Part shown: positions 16,406 to 24,893 of the stretch, piece after piece
How the letters are laid out: each line of letters opens with the position of its first letter
How positions within the stretch are numbered: position 1 is the first letter of the stretch
Made by a program: the position numbers and the translations under genes
Notes under the pieces: generated by a model
Seen by the model: the letters and a program-made list of their open reading frames with translations, nothing else
Told to the model about the DNA's origin: nothing
The model's database searches: none
NCBI RefSeq assembly: GCF_900116135.1
Contig: NZ_FOZX01000004.1
Location: 124,001-188,000, forward strand
Source: Saccharopolyspora flava
Lineage (GTDB): Bacteria; Actinomycetota; Actinomycetes; Mycobacteriales; Pseudonocardiaceae
Reading direction: 5' to 3'
DNA: 64,000 bases

Positions 16406-17271
16406 CCCGGCTCACCGTCTCCGACACCCGCCTCATCGCCGACGGCGTCCGGCGGATCCGGCTGGTCGGCGACGTGCGGTCCTACGTGCCGGGCAGCCAC
16501 ATCGAGGTGGTGCGCGGTTCCCGGCGCCACGCCTACTCGCTGACCGGCGACGGGTTCCGGCCCGAGCACTACGAGATCTCGGTGCGGCTGGGCTCCGGCG
16601 ACTCGCGCTGGATGCACCGGCTGGCGCCCGGCGACGTCGTCGAAACCGACGGTCCCCGAAGCGGTTTCGCTCCCGTGCAGACCGCTCGGCACCACCTGCT
16701 GGTGGCCGCGGGCATCGGTGTCACGCCGATCCTCTCGCACGTCCGGGCCGCGCGGCTCTGGCAGCGCTCGGTCGAGGTCCACCACGTCTCCCGCAACGCC
16801 GTGCACGCCGAGGACCTGCCCGGCGCGCACCTGACCCGCTCGCGCGCCGAGTTCTGGCGCGGGCTCGACCTCGCCGACCAGCCGCTGGGCACGCACCTCT
16901 ACGTCTGCGGCCCGGTGCCGTTCACCGACGAGGTGCTCGCGCGGGCGCGCGCGGCGGGCTGGCCGCGCACCCGGATCCACACCGAGCGCTTCGGCGTGCT
17001 GCCCGCCCCCGGCGAGCCGTTCACCGCCCACCTTCGCCGCACGGGTGCGACGGTGCCCGTCGGGGCGGGCGAAACCCTGCTGGAGGCGCTGGAATCGGCC
17101 GGTGTCGAGGTCGCGCACCGCTGCCGCCGGGGCGTCTGCGGCGAGTGCGTCACGCCGTTCACCGCCGGCGAGCCCCTGCACCGCGACCTCTACCTCTCCG
17201 AACCCGAGACGGCCACCTCGATCGCCCCCTGCGTCTCCCGAGCACGAGGCCCCCTCGAACTCGACCTCTGA
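16402..17271 (+). CDS. dmmB: PDR/VanB-type ferredoxin reductase, DmmB subunit
   Basis: 289 residues, ATGA overlap with dmmD. Order of domains: flavin-binding barrel (HAYSLTG near residue 37), nucleotide-binding domain (GIGVTPILSHVRA and YVCGPVPFTDEVL), then a C-terminal plant-type 2Fe-2S domain CRRGVCGECV with the fourth Cys in APCVSRA. This is the phthalate dioxygenase reductase/VanB layout. It passes electrons from NAD(P)H to the heme of DmmD. Confidence 0.85.
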   Translation: MTRLTVSDTRLIADGVRRIRLVGDVRSYVPGSHIEVVRGSRRHAYSLTGDGFRPEHYEISVRLGSGDSRWMHRLAPGDVVETDGPRSGFAPVQTARHHLLVAAGIGVTPILSHVRAARLWQRSVEVHHVSRNAVHAEDLPGAHLTRSRAEFWRGLDLADQPLGTHLYVCGPVPFTDEVLARARAAGWPRTRIHTERFGVLPAPGEPFTAHLRRTGATVPVGAGETLLEALESAGVEVAHRCRRGVCGECVTPFTAGEPLHRDLYLSEPETATSIAPCVSRARGPLELDL

Positions 17272-17321
17272 CCCGCGGTGCGCGAGAACCGCCCCGGGCT
17301 CCCGCGGGGCGCGGGGCGGCA

Positions 17322-17395
17322 GGGGGCAGTTTTAGCCATAACTGACCCGACATTTCGGACATCGAGCGCGGGCAGTTATGGCTAAAACTGTCCCC
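17322..17395. repeat. Long inverted repeat of the AGTTTT family between convergent genes
   Basis: Arms at 17322-17344 and 17373-17395 are complementary over 23 bases with one mismatch (core CAGTTTTAGCCATAACTG). The 28-base loop contains CCGACATTTCGG. The element lies between dmmB and the P-type ATPase gene, which converge, so it may act as a two-way terminator. The tail TGGTGACGTTCGCACC (17396 on) recurs with one change after the copy near 53197. Confidence 0.8.
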
Positions 17396-17426
17396 TGGTG
17401 ACGTTCGCACCCTGCCGGACCACAGC

Positions 17427-19316
17427 TCAGGACGCCTTCCAGGCGCGGGGGTGGAGGAGGCGGAGGCCGTTGAGGGCCACCAGGATCGTGGAGCCCTCGT
17501 GCCCCGCCACGCCGAGCGGCAGCGGGAGGTGACCGACGAGGTCCCAGGTCACCAGCACCGCGATGAAGGTGCCCGCGATGACGAGGTTGGCCGTGACCAC
17601 GCGGCGGGCGCGGCGGGAGAGCTCGATGACGGCCGGCAGCGCGTGGAGGTCGTCGCGCACGATGATCGCGTCCGCGGTCCGCAACGTCAGGTCCGAGGCC
17701 GCCCCGCCCATCGCGACCCCCGCGTGCGCGGTGGCCAGGGCCGGGGCGTCGTTGATGCCGTCGCCGACGAACGCGACCCGGTGCCCGGCCGACCGCATCG
17801 CCTCGACCTCGTCGAGCTTGCGCTCCGGCAGCAGTCCCGCGCGCACGTCGGTGATGCCCACGTGCGCGGCGATCTCGCTCGCCCCGGCGGCGCTGTCCCC
17901 GGTCAGCAGCACGGGATCGCCGGTCAGCGCCCGGGTCGCGGCCACCGCCTCGGCGGCTTCCGGGCGCGGCCGGTCGGTGATGGCCAGCAGCCCCACCGGC
18001 TCGCCGTCCCGCCGCACCAGCACGGCCGTGCTCCCGGCGGCGACCTCGAAGTCCTCGGGTGCGGCGCCGATCTCGACGTGGTGGCCGTCCACCCGGGCGG
18101 TGACGCCGCGACCCGGCAGAGCCGCGAAGCCCTCGGCGGGCGGCAGCGTCAGCTCCGCGCGCTCGGCGGCGCGCACCACGGCCGTCGCCAGCGGGTGCTC
18201 GCTGGGCCGCTCGGCGGCCGCGGCCAGCCGCAGCAGGTCCTCGCGCGAGAACGCCGGGTCCAGCACCCGCACCTCGGCGACCTCGGGGGTGCCTCGGGTG
18301 AGCGTGCCGGTCTTGTCGAAGGCGACCTTGGTCGTCGTGCCCAGGTGTTCCATCACCACCGCGGACTTGACCAGCACGCCGTGCCGCCCGGCGTTGGCGA
18401 TCGCGGCCAGCAGCGGCGGCATCGTGGCCAGCACCACCGCGCACGGCGAGGCGACGATCATGAACGTCATCGCCCGCAGCAGCGATTCCCGCAGGTCGGA
18501 CCCCAGCAGCAGCGGGATGGCGAACAGCGCGACGGTGGCGATGACCATGCCGATCGAGTACCGCTGCTCCACCTTCTCGATGAACAGCTGGGTGCGCGCC
18601 TTGGTCTGCCCGGCCTGCTCGACCAGCGCCGCGATCCGCGCGACCACCGAGTCCTCCGCGCGGCGCCCGACCCACACGCGCAGCGACCCGGTGCCGTTGA
18701 GCGTGCCCGCGAACACCTCCGAGCCGGTCGTGACGTCCACCGGCAGCGGTTCACCGGTGATGGTCGCCTGGTCGACGTCGCTGGAGCCGGACAGCACGGT
18801 GCCGTCGGCGGGGATGCGCTCGCCGGGGCGGATCAGCACCTCGTCGCCGATCTCCAGCTTGGCGGCGGGCCGGACCTGCTCGACGCCACCGGCGGTGACG
18901 ACGGTGGCGGTCTCGGGGGCGAGGCTGAGCAGCCCGCGCACGGAGTCCTCGGTGCGCGCGGTGGCCAGCGCCTCCAGCGCGCCGGAGGTCGCGAAGATGA
19001 CGATGAGCAGCGCCCCGTCGGTGATCTCGCCGATGGCGGCCGCGCCGATCGCGGCCAGCACCATCAGCAGGTCGACGTCGAGGGTCTTCTCCCGCAGCGC
19101 CTGCAGCCCGGCCAGTCCCGGTTCCCAGCCGCCGGTGGCGTAGCAGGCCAGGTAGAGCGCCCACCAGGACCACTCCGGGGCGCCGGCCAGCTGCAGGGCG
19201 AGGCCGGCGAGGAACAGGCCGAGAGCGGCGGCGGCCCACCGCATCTCGGGCAGCGCGAACAGCCTGGTCCGCGCGGGTGGCGCGAGTCGCGGGGCGGCGG
19301 GGGCGGACGTGACCAC
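17427..19316 (-). CDS. Heavy-metal translocating P1B-type ATPase
   Basis: 629 residues. It has the transmembrane metal motif SPC (in ASPCAVVLAT), the phosphorylation site DKTGTLT, TGEPLPV, and the hinge motif GDGINDAP. There is no N-terminal CxxC metal-binding domain. GTG 19316 is chosen because GGAGAGG lies 9 bases upstream; ATG 19346 lacks a ribosome site. With an ArsR-family gene diverging from it, zinc, cadmium or lead export is the likely role, as in CtpG/CmtR pairs. The membrane segments fit the 8-helix P1B plan without the metal-binding head. Confidence 0.85.
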   Translation of the reverse strand: MVTSAPAAPRLAPPARTRLFALPEMRWAAAALGLFLAGLALQLAGAPEWSWWALYLACYATGGWEPGLAGLQALREKTLDVDLLMVLAAIGAAAIGEITDGALLIVIFATSGALEALATARTEDSVRGLLSLAPETATVVTAGGVEQVRPAAKLEIGDEVLIRPGERIPADGTVLSGSSDVDQATITGEPLPVDVTTGSEVFAGTLNGTGSLRVWVGRRAEDSVVARIAALVEQAGQTKARTQLFIEKVEQRYSIGMVIATVALFAIPLLLGSDLRESLLRAMTFMIVASPCAVVLATMPPLLAAIANAGRHGVLVKSAVVMEHLGTTTKVAFDKTGTLTRGTPEVAEVRVLDPAFSREDLLRLAAAAERPSEHPLATAVVRAAERAELTLPPAEGFAALPGRGVTARVDGHHVEIGAAPEDFEVAAGSTAVLVRRDGEPVGLLAITDRPRPEAAEAVAATRALTGDPVLLTGDSAAGASEIAAHVGITDVRAGLLPERKLDEVEAMRSAGHRVAFVGDGINDAPALATAHAGVAMGGAASDLTLRTADAIIVRDDLHALPAVIELSRRARRVVTANLVIAGTFIAVLVTWDLVGHLPLPLGVAGHEGSTILVALNGLRLLHPRAWKAS

Positions 19317-19364
19317 GGGTGAAGACCTCTCCGCAGTTCCGGGCATGACCCGCACAGGAGAACA

Positions 19365-19382
19365 CATGAACATGCGTTCATG
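19365..19382. promoter_or_regulatory. ArsR/SmtB-type operator
   Basis: CATGAAC-ATGC-GTTCATG is a perfect 7-4-7 inverted repeat between the divergent ATPase and arsR genes. The TGAACA/TTCA core is typical of SmtB-family metal sensors. It probably controls both genes. Confidence 0.65.
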
Positions 19383-19407
19383 CAAACAGCGGTCTAGACT
19401 GCCCCGC

Positions 19408-19761
19408 ATGGGACACGGAGTGGATCGGGAGGAGATCAGGCTCGACGCGGAGTCGGCCCAGCACGTGGCGAACACGCTGCAGGCGCTGGCCACCCCGAGC
19501 CGGCTGCTGATCCTCGCCGAGCTGCGACGGGGTCCGCGCCCGGTCACCGAGCTCGCCGAGGCCGTCGGCATGGAACAGTCCGCCGTGTCCCACCAGCTGC
19601 GGCTGCTGCGCAACCTCGGCCTGGTCGTCGGCGCGCGCTCGGGCCGCAGCATCGTCTACAGCCTCTACGACAACCACGTCGCCCAGCTGCTCGACGAGGC
19701 CGTCTACCACAGCGAGCACCTGCGGCTCGGTCTGGTGGACCGCTCCGAATCGGTCAGCTGA
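19408..19761 (+). CDS. ArsR/SmtB-family metal-responsive repressor
   Basis: 117 residues from ATG 19408. The winged-helix DNA-binding region is clear: LATPSRLLILAELRRGP, then TELAEAVGMEQSAVSHQLRLLRNLGLV, then a SIVYSLYDNHV wing. A C-terminal H-x2-HL motif (VYHSEHLRL) may bind metal, like alpha-5 sites. A TAGACT -10-like hexamer ends 8 bases before the ATG, which suggests a leaderless transcript. The 3' end overlaps the convergent membrane gene by 8 bases. Confidence 0.85.
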   Translation: MGHGVDREEIRLDAESAQHVANTLQALATPSRLLILAELRRGPRPVTELAEAVGMEQSAVSHQLRLLRNLGLVVGARSGRSIVYSLYDNHVAQLLDEAVYHSEHLRLGLVDRSESVS

Positions 19762-20350
19762 CCCGCAGTCCCAGCGAGGCCAGTCGCATCCCGGCCAGCT
19801 GCGCGATGACCTCGGCGTCGCCCTCGCGCCAGGCCGCCGCGGGCTCGCGGCCGACCCGCCGGAGACGCCGGTGGGGGAGCTCGGTCAGCGCGCGCAGCGC
19901 CAGCAGGTCCGGACCCTGGGCGCGCATCGCCACCGCCTGCCCGGCCGCGCGGGCGTAGCGGATGCGGCGCGGTAACCAGACCGCGAGCACCGGGATCAGC
20001 GCGAGCACCACGATCACCGCGAAGACACCGCCTGCGGCCAGATCGATCACCTCCATCAGCCGCCCGCCCGCGTCCACGAGGACGTCACCGGCCGCGGTTC
20101 CCCTGCCGAGCGCGCCCGCCAGGTCGTCGCCGACGAACGGGACCTCGGAGGCCGTGCGCGCGGCGTCGGTGAACGTCGTCCGGAGCCCGCCCCCGGCCTC
20201 GATCATCCGATGGCCCGAGGCCTGCAACTCCAGCACCGCGGACCTGGCCAGGTCCGCGAGCCACCAGAACCCGGCGACCCACCCGATCGCGAGGAGGTCG
20301 GAGAGCAGCTGTCCCGCAAGGCGTGTCGGGCGTTCCGCGTAGAAGCGCAT
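19754..20350 (-). CDS. Two-helix membrane protein of unknown function
   Basis: 198 residues. One hydrophobic segment lies near residues 15-35 (LLSDLLAIGWVAGFWWLADL) and another near 108-130 (GGVFAVIVVLALIPVLAVWLP), with an intervening ~70-residue loop and an Arg-rich C-terminal tail. I do not recognise a named family with confidence. It converges on arsR and overlaps it by 8 bases. Confidence 0.6.
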   Translation of the reverse strand: MRFYAERPTRLAGQLLSDLLAIGWVAGFWWLADLARSAVLELQASGHRMIEAGGGLRTTFTDAARTASEVPFVGDDLAGALGRGTAAGDVLVDAGGRLMEVIDLAAGGVFAVIVVLALIPVLAVWLPRRIRYARAAGQAVAMRAQGPDLLALRALTELPHRRLRRVGREPAAAWREGDAEVIAQLAGMRLASLGLRVS

Positions 20351-20458
20351 GCGCGCTTCCTACCAGAGCCGCGCGATCCGGTCGATCATCCGATGTGGAC
20401 TAATACTATCCGCTCGCAGCAACGGATTTCCCGCGCTGCGTGATGATCGACGACCCGT

Positions 20459-20498
20459 CCGGTGCCGATGCCGAACCCGAGCTCGGCATCGGCACCGG
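20459..20498. terminator. 16-bp perfect hairpin in the 285-base gap
   Basis: CCGGTGCCGATGCCGA (20459-20474) pairs perfectly with 20483-20498 across an 8-base loop. It lies between the 3' end of the - strand CxxC gene (20636) and the start of the next - strand gene (20350), where a terminator would be expected. No T-run follows. The rest of 20351-20635 shows no convincing gene. Confidence 0.45.
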
Positions 20499-20635
20499 TG
20501 GGTTCGGCGAGCAGCGCCCACCGCGGGCCCGAGAACCGCGGGGGAGCGCATCGCCGACGTGGTCCACAACCACGGAACAACCATGCACCGGGCAAGTCGG
20601 TGCGCGCCACCGAATTTCAGGGCGCGGGCGGCGAG

Positions 20636-20992
20636 CTAGGCCTCCAGCTCCGGGGGTTGTTCGGTGTGGCGGAGGGAGAGGCCGGTGCCCCAGCAGTTGG
20701 GGCAGAGCCGCTGGGCGGTGGTGAACTCGGGCAGCTCGGTCTCCGACCCGCGCCGGACGTGCACGGCCGAGACCTCGCCCTGGCCGGTGCAGTTGCCGCA
20801 GCGCTGGCGCGGCAGGTGCTCGGCGGGGACCGACCGCACGTACTCCACGACCTGCTGGCGCAGGTCGCGCAGCCGCTCCGGCTCCTCGTCGGGGTCGGCG
20901 TGCCTGCCGAGCAGGTCGGTCTCGGCCAGCGCCGCCTCGAAGGCGCGCAGCAGCTGCTCGACCTCGGCGCCGAGGTCGTCCTGCGCGGTCAT
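20636..20992 (-). CDS. Small zinc-ribbon protein of unknown function
   Basis: 118 residues from ATG 20992 (M at 21004 is an alternative). The N-terminal half is acidic and helical (AEVEQLLRAFEAALAE and RLRDLRQQVVEYVR). The C-terminal half has two zinc knuckles, CGNCTGQG and CPNCWGTG, the DnaJ/zinc-ribbon style CxxCxGxG. It might be a small nucleic-acid or chaperone-like protein. I do not assign a function. Confidence 0.6.
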   Translation of the reverse strand: MTAQDDLGAEVEQLLRAFEAALAETDLLGRHADPDEEPERLRDLRQQVVEYVRSVPAEHLPRQRCGNCTGQGEVSAVHVRRGSETELPEFTTAQRLCPNCWGTGLSLRHTEQPPELEA

Positions 20993-21422
20993 CGCACGCC
21001 CCACCGGCGCGCGGCGTCAGTGCGTCGTGGGTGCGGTGTGGGTGTCATGGAGCCATCCGAATTCTTCTGCTTTTGCCCGGGATTCGCGGACTTCCGGGGG
21101 CGGCGGGCCAGCATCGCAGAGGGCGCTGGAGCGGAATAGGATCGAATTCACATCGGCGAATACGATCCGGGCACGCACCAATCACGGCGGAGTAACCTTG
21201 TGTGCCGCACTAAGGGGTGGTTCTGCGCGCCGAACTGCGTTGTTCCAGCGCACGGCGGCGAACCCGGTGCATTCGGTCCTCGGCGGAGGCGACACGTCCG
21301 GACAGGTGCCCCGCGTCGGGGCGAAGCCGCTGGTAGGCAGGTACGAGCGAGCGGCAGGGGTCGCCCGGCGAATGCGTCCGGAAATGGATTCGGCAATTCC
21401 GCTTCGGTGCCGGTGAAACGGG

Positions 21423-21460
21423 GCTGAGCGGGCCCTCTGGGGGGAAAGGGCCCGCTCAGC
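21423..21460. terminator. Orphan terminator-like hairpin
   Basis: GCTGAGCGGGCCCT (21423-21436) pairs perfectly over 14 bp with 21447-21460 across a 10-base loop. No protein gene ends nearby on either strand. Confidence 0.55.
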
Positions 21461-21537
21461 ATTCCGCGAGGACCAACGAGGGGGGATGCCGGGGACCTCG
21501 CGCAGGTAGCGGCCTCGGGGATTTGGGGGTGAGCCCG

Positions 21538-21556
21538 CTACTAATCAGCATAGTAG
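21538..21556. promoter_or_regulatory. BlaI/CopY-type operator
   Basis: CTACTA-N7-TAGTAG is a perfect inverted repeat carrying the TACTA/TAGTA halves bound by BlaI/MecI/CopY repressors. It lies 145 bases before the blaI-like start, so autoregulation is likely. Confidence 0.65.
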
Positions 21557-21701
21557 TTGTGAATCCGATTGGCGGTCAACGGGGTTCCTCTCGATGCGGA
21601 AGTGCTGGTGGACGGCGTCCGCGATGAACCCGAACCGCATTCACGTAGCGTGCGCGACGTGCGCAGCCCGGACGTACGATGTGGCCCGGGGAGGAGGGGC
21701 C

Positions 21702-22058
21702 ATGCGTTGTCTGGGCGAGCTCGAAGCCGCCGTGATGCAGGTGCTGTGGGAAGAGCCGGAGCCGGTCAAGGTGCGCGACGTGCTGGAGCGGCTCGACACC
21801 GGCCGATCGCTGGCCTACACGACCGTGCTCACGGTCCTCGACAACCTGCACCGCAAGGGCTGGGTGCAGCGGGAGATGGAGAGCCGGGCCTACCGCTACC
21901 GGCCCACGCGCAGCCGCGAGGAGGCCGCCGCGCGGATGCTCGGCCAGGTGCTCGACGCCTCCGGCGCGCCCGAGGTGGTCCTCGGGCACTTCGCCGCGTC
22001 GCTCAGCGCCGAGCACGCGCGGATCCTGCGCACCGCGCTGCGCGAGCGGGACGGCTGA
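21702..22058 (+). CDS. BlaI/MecI/CopY-family transcriptional repressor
   Basis: 118 residues from ATG 21702, behind GAGGAGG. The winged helix is typical: LGELEAAVMQVLWEEPEPVKVRDVLERL, then LAYTTVLTVLDNLHRKGWVQRE with the RAYRYRPT wing. The C-terminal helices are for dimerisation. No BlaR1-type sensor peptidase or beta-lactamase gene is adjacent: downstream is a convergent methyltransferase. Its target genes and signal therefore lie elsewhere. Confidence 0.85.
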   Translation: MRCLGELEAAVMQVLWEEPEPVKVRDVLERLDTGRSLAYTTVLTVLDNLHRKGWVQREMESRAYRYRPTRSREEAAARMLGQVLDASGAPEVVLGHFAASLSAEHARILRTALRERDG

Positions 22059-22071
22059 ACCGACCGGTGTC

Positions 22072-22914
22072 TCAGGGCTTAGAGGCGACGCCGCCGAGGA
22101 TCAGCCGCTCCACCAGCGAGACCTCGCGCAGCCGCGGCCCGTCCGGCCACCAGTCGTCAAGCTCCACCAGGCCGGGCTCCACGAGCTCCAGGCCGCTGAA
22201 GAGCTCCCCGATCTCCTCGCGCGTCCGGTATCGCCCGCTGCCCATCGACGACTCGCGCCACCGCTGCTCCAGCTCGCGGGCCATCCGGTGGCCCTCGGGC
22301 AGCTCGTCGACCGGGTCCCACCAGTGCGAGATCGCCAGGTAGGAGCCGGAGGGCAGCGCGTCGACGTAGTGCCGCATGAACGCGACCGGGTCGTCGGCGT
22401 CGTCGACGTGGTGCAGCGTGGCGCACTGGATCATCGCCATCGGCCGGTCGAAGTCGAGCTTGGCGACGTGCGGCGCGGCCAGCAGCGTCGCCGGATCGCG
22501 CAGGTCGGCCGTGGCGAAGTGGGTGCGGTCGTTCTCCTCCATCAGCGCCCGGCCGTAGGCGGCGACCGTCGCGTCGTTGTCGACGTAGACGACGGTGGCG
22601 TCCGGGTTGTGGCGCTGGGCGATCTCGTGGGTGTTCTCCACGGTCGGCAGGCCGGAACCGATGTCCAGGAACTGGTCGATGCCGACCTCGGGACCGGCGA
22701 GGTGGCGGACCACGCGGATCAGCCAGCGGCGGATCGATCTGGCGACGTCGTCGCCGTGCGGCGAGACGGCCTGGATGGACTCGTAGACCTCGCGGTCGAC
22801 GGCGAAGTTGTCCTTGCCGCCCAGGAACATGTCGTAGACGCGCGCGATGCTCGCCTTGCTGGTGTCGATGCCGGCCGTCGCCCCGCCGTCGGCGGCCTCG
22901 CCTTCGCTGGCCAT
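22072..22914 (-). CDS. PF04672-type SAM-dependent methyltransferase (copy 1)
   Basis: 280 residues from ATG 22914 (GTG 22944 is possible). It has the opening typical of this actinomycete family, ASIARVYDMFLGGKDNFAVD, a SAM-binding loop QFLDIGSGLPT, VVYVDNDATVAAYGRAL, and a C-terminal block with GLELVEPGLV. Proteins of this family occur in many paralogues beside XRE/DUF397 regulators, and their substrates are unknown. A second member is at 37059-37901. The gene converges on the BlaI-like gene with a 13-base gap. Confidence 0.8.
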   Translation of the reverse strand: MASEGEAADGGATAGIDTSKASIARVYDMFLGGKDNFAVDREVYESIQAVSPHGDDVARSIRRWLIRVVRHLAGPEVGIDQFLDIGSGLPTVENTHEIAQRHNPDATVVYVDNDATVAAYGRALMEENDRTHFATADLRDPATLLAAPHVAKLDFDRPMAMIQCATLHHVDDADDPVAFMRHYVDALPSGSYLAISHWWDPVDELPEGHRMARELEQRWRESSMGSGRYRTREEIGELFSGLELVEPGLVELDDWWPDGPRLREVSLVERLILGGVASKP

Positions 22915-23101
22915 CGGTGCCGCGCTCCCCGTGGAGTTGATCACGTTTTCCGGGAGTCTATCGGTGTTGTCGACCGTGCGGGACCCGGATGGTCCGGGAG
23001 GAGCGCGTTTCGGCCGTTCGGGGGCCCGAACTCGCTCCGAACGGTGCAGAACGCGACCGGGTCCTGCGCGAAAGTGCCGCGCAGGACCCGGTTCGTCGTG
23101 G

Positions 23102-23446
23102 TCACGAGGACAGTTGGTGTTGCCGCATCGGGAAGATCGGCGAGGTCGGGTCGGTGCGCGCGGCCTCGTGGTCGTCGGCGCGCATCTCGTAGTCGGTCGC
23201 CTGCATCTCCAGAATCGCCGCGGTCGCGACGTGTCCCGCGCCGAACAGCTCGCGGGCGCTCTTGAGCAGCGCGCGTGCGTGCTCCCGGTCGTCCGCGGCC
23301 AGTTGGGTGAGCGTGTCCCGCCGCAGCCGCTCCCGTTCTAGCTCCCACCGCGCGGTGCTCCGACGTCCGCTCTCCCGCACGATCAGCACGGCGATGAGCA
23401 GCACGACAGCGGAGCCGACGAACGCCAGGCTCATTACCTGCGCCAT
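23102..23446 (-). CDS. Small single-helix membrane protein, unknown
   Basis: 114 residues from ATG 23446, 4 bases behind GGAGG. One N-terminal transmembrane helix (MSLAFVGSAVVLLIAVLIV) is followed by an Arg/Glu-rich cytoplasmic region that may form a coiled coil (ARWELERERLRRDTLTQLA). No family is recognised. Confidence 0.55.
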   Translation of the reverse strand: MAQVMSLAFVGSAVVLLIAVLIVRESGRRSTARWELERERLRRDTLTQLAADDREHARALLKSARELFGAGHVATAAILEMQATDYEMRADDHEAARTDPTSPIFPMRQHQLSS

Positions 23447-23469
23447 CGCGACCTCCGATCTCCGAGTAA

Positions 23470-23484
23470 AGGTAGGTTTTACCT
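23470..23484. promoter_or_regulatory. Possible operator before the small membrane gene
   Basis: AGGTA-GGTTT-TACCT is an inverted repeat located 24 bases upstream of the start of the - strand gene 23102-23446. The regulator is unknown. Confidence 0.3.
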
Positions 23485-23615
23485 CTGTGGAGAAGATCGC
23501 TCCCCGCACCCCGCCCGTTATCGATCCCGACTGTGACCCCGCTCTTCGTCCGATCGGGTACTTCCCCCAAATCCCCAGGTGAGAACCCCCATCACGGGCC
23601 CCGGCACCGTCCCCG

Positions 23616-23687
23616 GGTCAAAACCTGCGGTATTCGCCCGGTCAAAAACTGCGGTATTTGACCGGACGAATCCTGCGGTATTTGACC
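23616..23687. repeat. Three tandem 24-bp self-complementary units
   Basis: Units at 23616-23639, 23640-23663 and 23664-23687 share the core CTGCGGTATT and the ends GGTC/GACC. Each unit is itself an imperfect palindrome. The array begins 9 bases beyond the stop of the lactate-monooxygenase-like gene and so sits where its terminator should be. The same unit recurs near 32812, 54425 and 60523. Confidence 0.85.
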
Positions 23688-23696
23688 CGAGGTCGG

Positions 23697-24857
23697 TCAG
23701 GTGAGGGGGCGGAGGGCGTCTCGGGTGAGGTCGCCGAGGGTGGGGTAGCCGTCGACGGCCATGATGAGGTCGGCTTCGGCGAGGACGCTGCGGAGGACGT
23801 GGGTGACGCCGGGGGTGCCGCCGAGGGCGAGGCCGTAGGCGTAGGGGCGGCCGATGCCGACCGCGGTGGCGCCCAGGGCGAGGGCCTTGATGACGTCGGC
23901 GCCGCTGCGGACGCCGGAGTCGAACAGCACCGGCATCCCGTCGGCGGCGTCGATGACCTCCGGGAGGACCTCCAGGGCCGGGAGGCCGCCGTCGGCCTGG
24001 CGGCCGCCGTGGGTGGAGCAGTAGATGCCGTCCACGCCGCCGTCCTTGGCGCGGCGGACGTCGTCGGGGTGGCAGATGCCCTTGACGAGCAGCGGCAGGT
24101 CCGTCAGCGATCGCAGCCACGGAAGATCGTTCCAGGTCAGCGGGTTGCCGAAGGTGGAGACCCAGCGCAGCACCGCCGCACCCGGGTCCTCCTCGGGACT
24201 CTTGTCCAGACCCGCCCGGAACACCGGGTCGGTGTAGTAGTTGCTCAGGCAGTGACCCCGCAGCTGCGGGAAGTTCGAGGTCGCGAGGTCGCGCGGCCGC
24301 CAGCCCGGGATCCAGGTGTCGAGGGTGACGACGATGCCCTTGTAGCCCGCCTTCTCGGCCCGGCGCACCAGGCTTTCCGCCAGATCCCGGTCCTTCGGCG
24401 TGTAGAGCTGGAAGAACCCCGGCGTGTCACCGAATTCGCCCGCCACGTCCTCCAGCGGGTCCGACGACAGCGTCGAGGCCACCATCGGCACCCCGGTCTG
24501 AGCCGCGGCCCGCGCGGTGGCCAGGTCGCCGTGGCCGTCCTGCCCGCAGATGCCCAGCACGCCGATCGGCGCCATGAACACCGGCGACGGCAGCGTCATC
24601 CCGAACAGCTCCACCGACAGGTCCCGCTGCTCGGCGCCGACGAACATCCGCGGCACCAGCCCCCACCGGTCGAACGCCGAGACGTTGGCGCGCTGCGTGC
24701 GCTCCGATCCGGCGCCGCCGTGGACGTAGGACCACACCGACGGCGACATGGCGGCCTTCGCGCGCTCCTCCAGCTCCTCGAACTCCATCGGCAGGTCGGG
24801 CAGCACCCCGCTCAGGCCGTTGAGGTAGATCTCCAGCTGGTAGTCGCCGTACGCCAT
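23697..24857 (-). CDS. FMN-dependent alpha-hydroxy-acid oxidase, lactate 2-monooxygenase-like
   Basis: 386 residues. The FMN/TIM-barrel signatures are [34 protein letters not shown], the active-site [10 protein letters not shown] (His and Arg), and [21 protein letters not shown]. The [18 protein letters not shown] block and the length favour the lactate monooxygenase branch over MftD/LldD. It is the last of four - strand genes, 36 bases after the sulfotransferase, so it is probably part of the KstR-marked operon. The substrate may be another 2-hydroxy acid. Confidence 0.75.
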   Translation of the reverse strand: MAYGDYQLEIYLNGLSGVLPDLPMEFEELEERAKAAMSPSVWSYVHGGAGSERTQRANVSAFDRWGLVPRMFVGAEQRDLSVELFGMTLPSPVFMAPIGVLGICGQDGHGDLATARAAAQTGVPMVASTLSSDPLEDVAGEFGDTPGFFQLYTPKDRDLAESLVRRAEKAGYKGIVVTLDTWIPGWRPRDLATSNFPQLRGHCLSNYYTDPVFRAGLDKSPEEDPGAAVLRWVSTFGNPLTWNDLPWLRSLTDLPLLVKGICHPDDVRRAKDGGVDGIYCSTHGGRQADGGLPALEVLPEVIDAADGMPVLFDSGVRSGADVIKALALGATAVGIGRPYAYGLALGGTPGVTHVLRSVLAEADLIMAVDGYPTLGDLTRDALRPLT

Positions 24858-24893
24858 GCTTCGCCCTCCGGTGCGTCGAAATTCGCCCGGAAT

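Larger units (their letters stand above)
20993..21701. other. 709-base intergenic stretch
   Basis: No open frame here has convincing composition or a ribosome site. It contains an orphan terminator-like hairpin (21423-21460) and a BlaI-type operator (21538-21556) that belongs to the following gene. The stretch 21060-21420 has mixed, somewhat lower GC than its neighbours and could hold an untranslated RNA or decayed sequence. Confidence 0.5.

Noticed and set aside
21200-21462. Short Cys-containing open frames in the 709-base gap
   Set aside because: Neither has a ribosome site, codon bias or family resemblance; one spans the terminator hairpin.
23697-24857. Possible MftD (mycofactocin flavoprotein) for the alpha-hydroxy-acid oxidase
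   Set aside because: The sequence blocks [10 protein letters not shown] and RGHCLSNY fit lactate monooxygenase, and the gene lies in the KstR-marked operon 13 kb from the mft genes.
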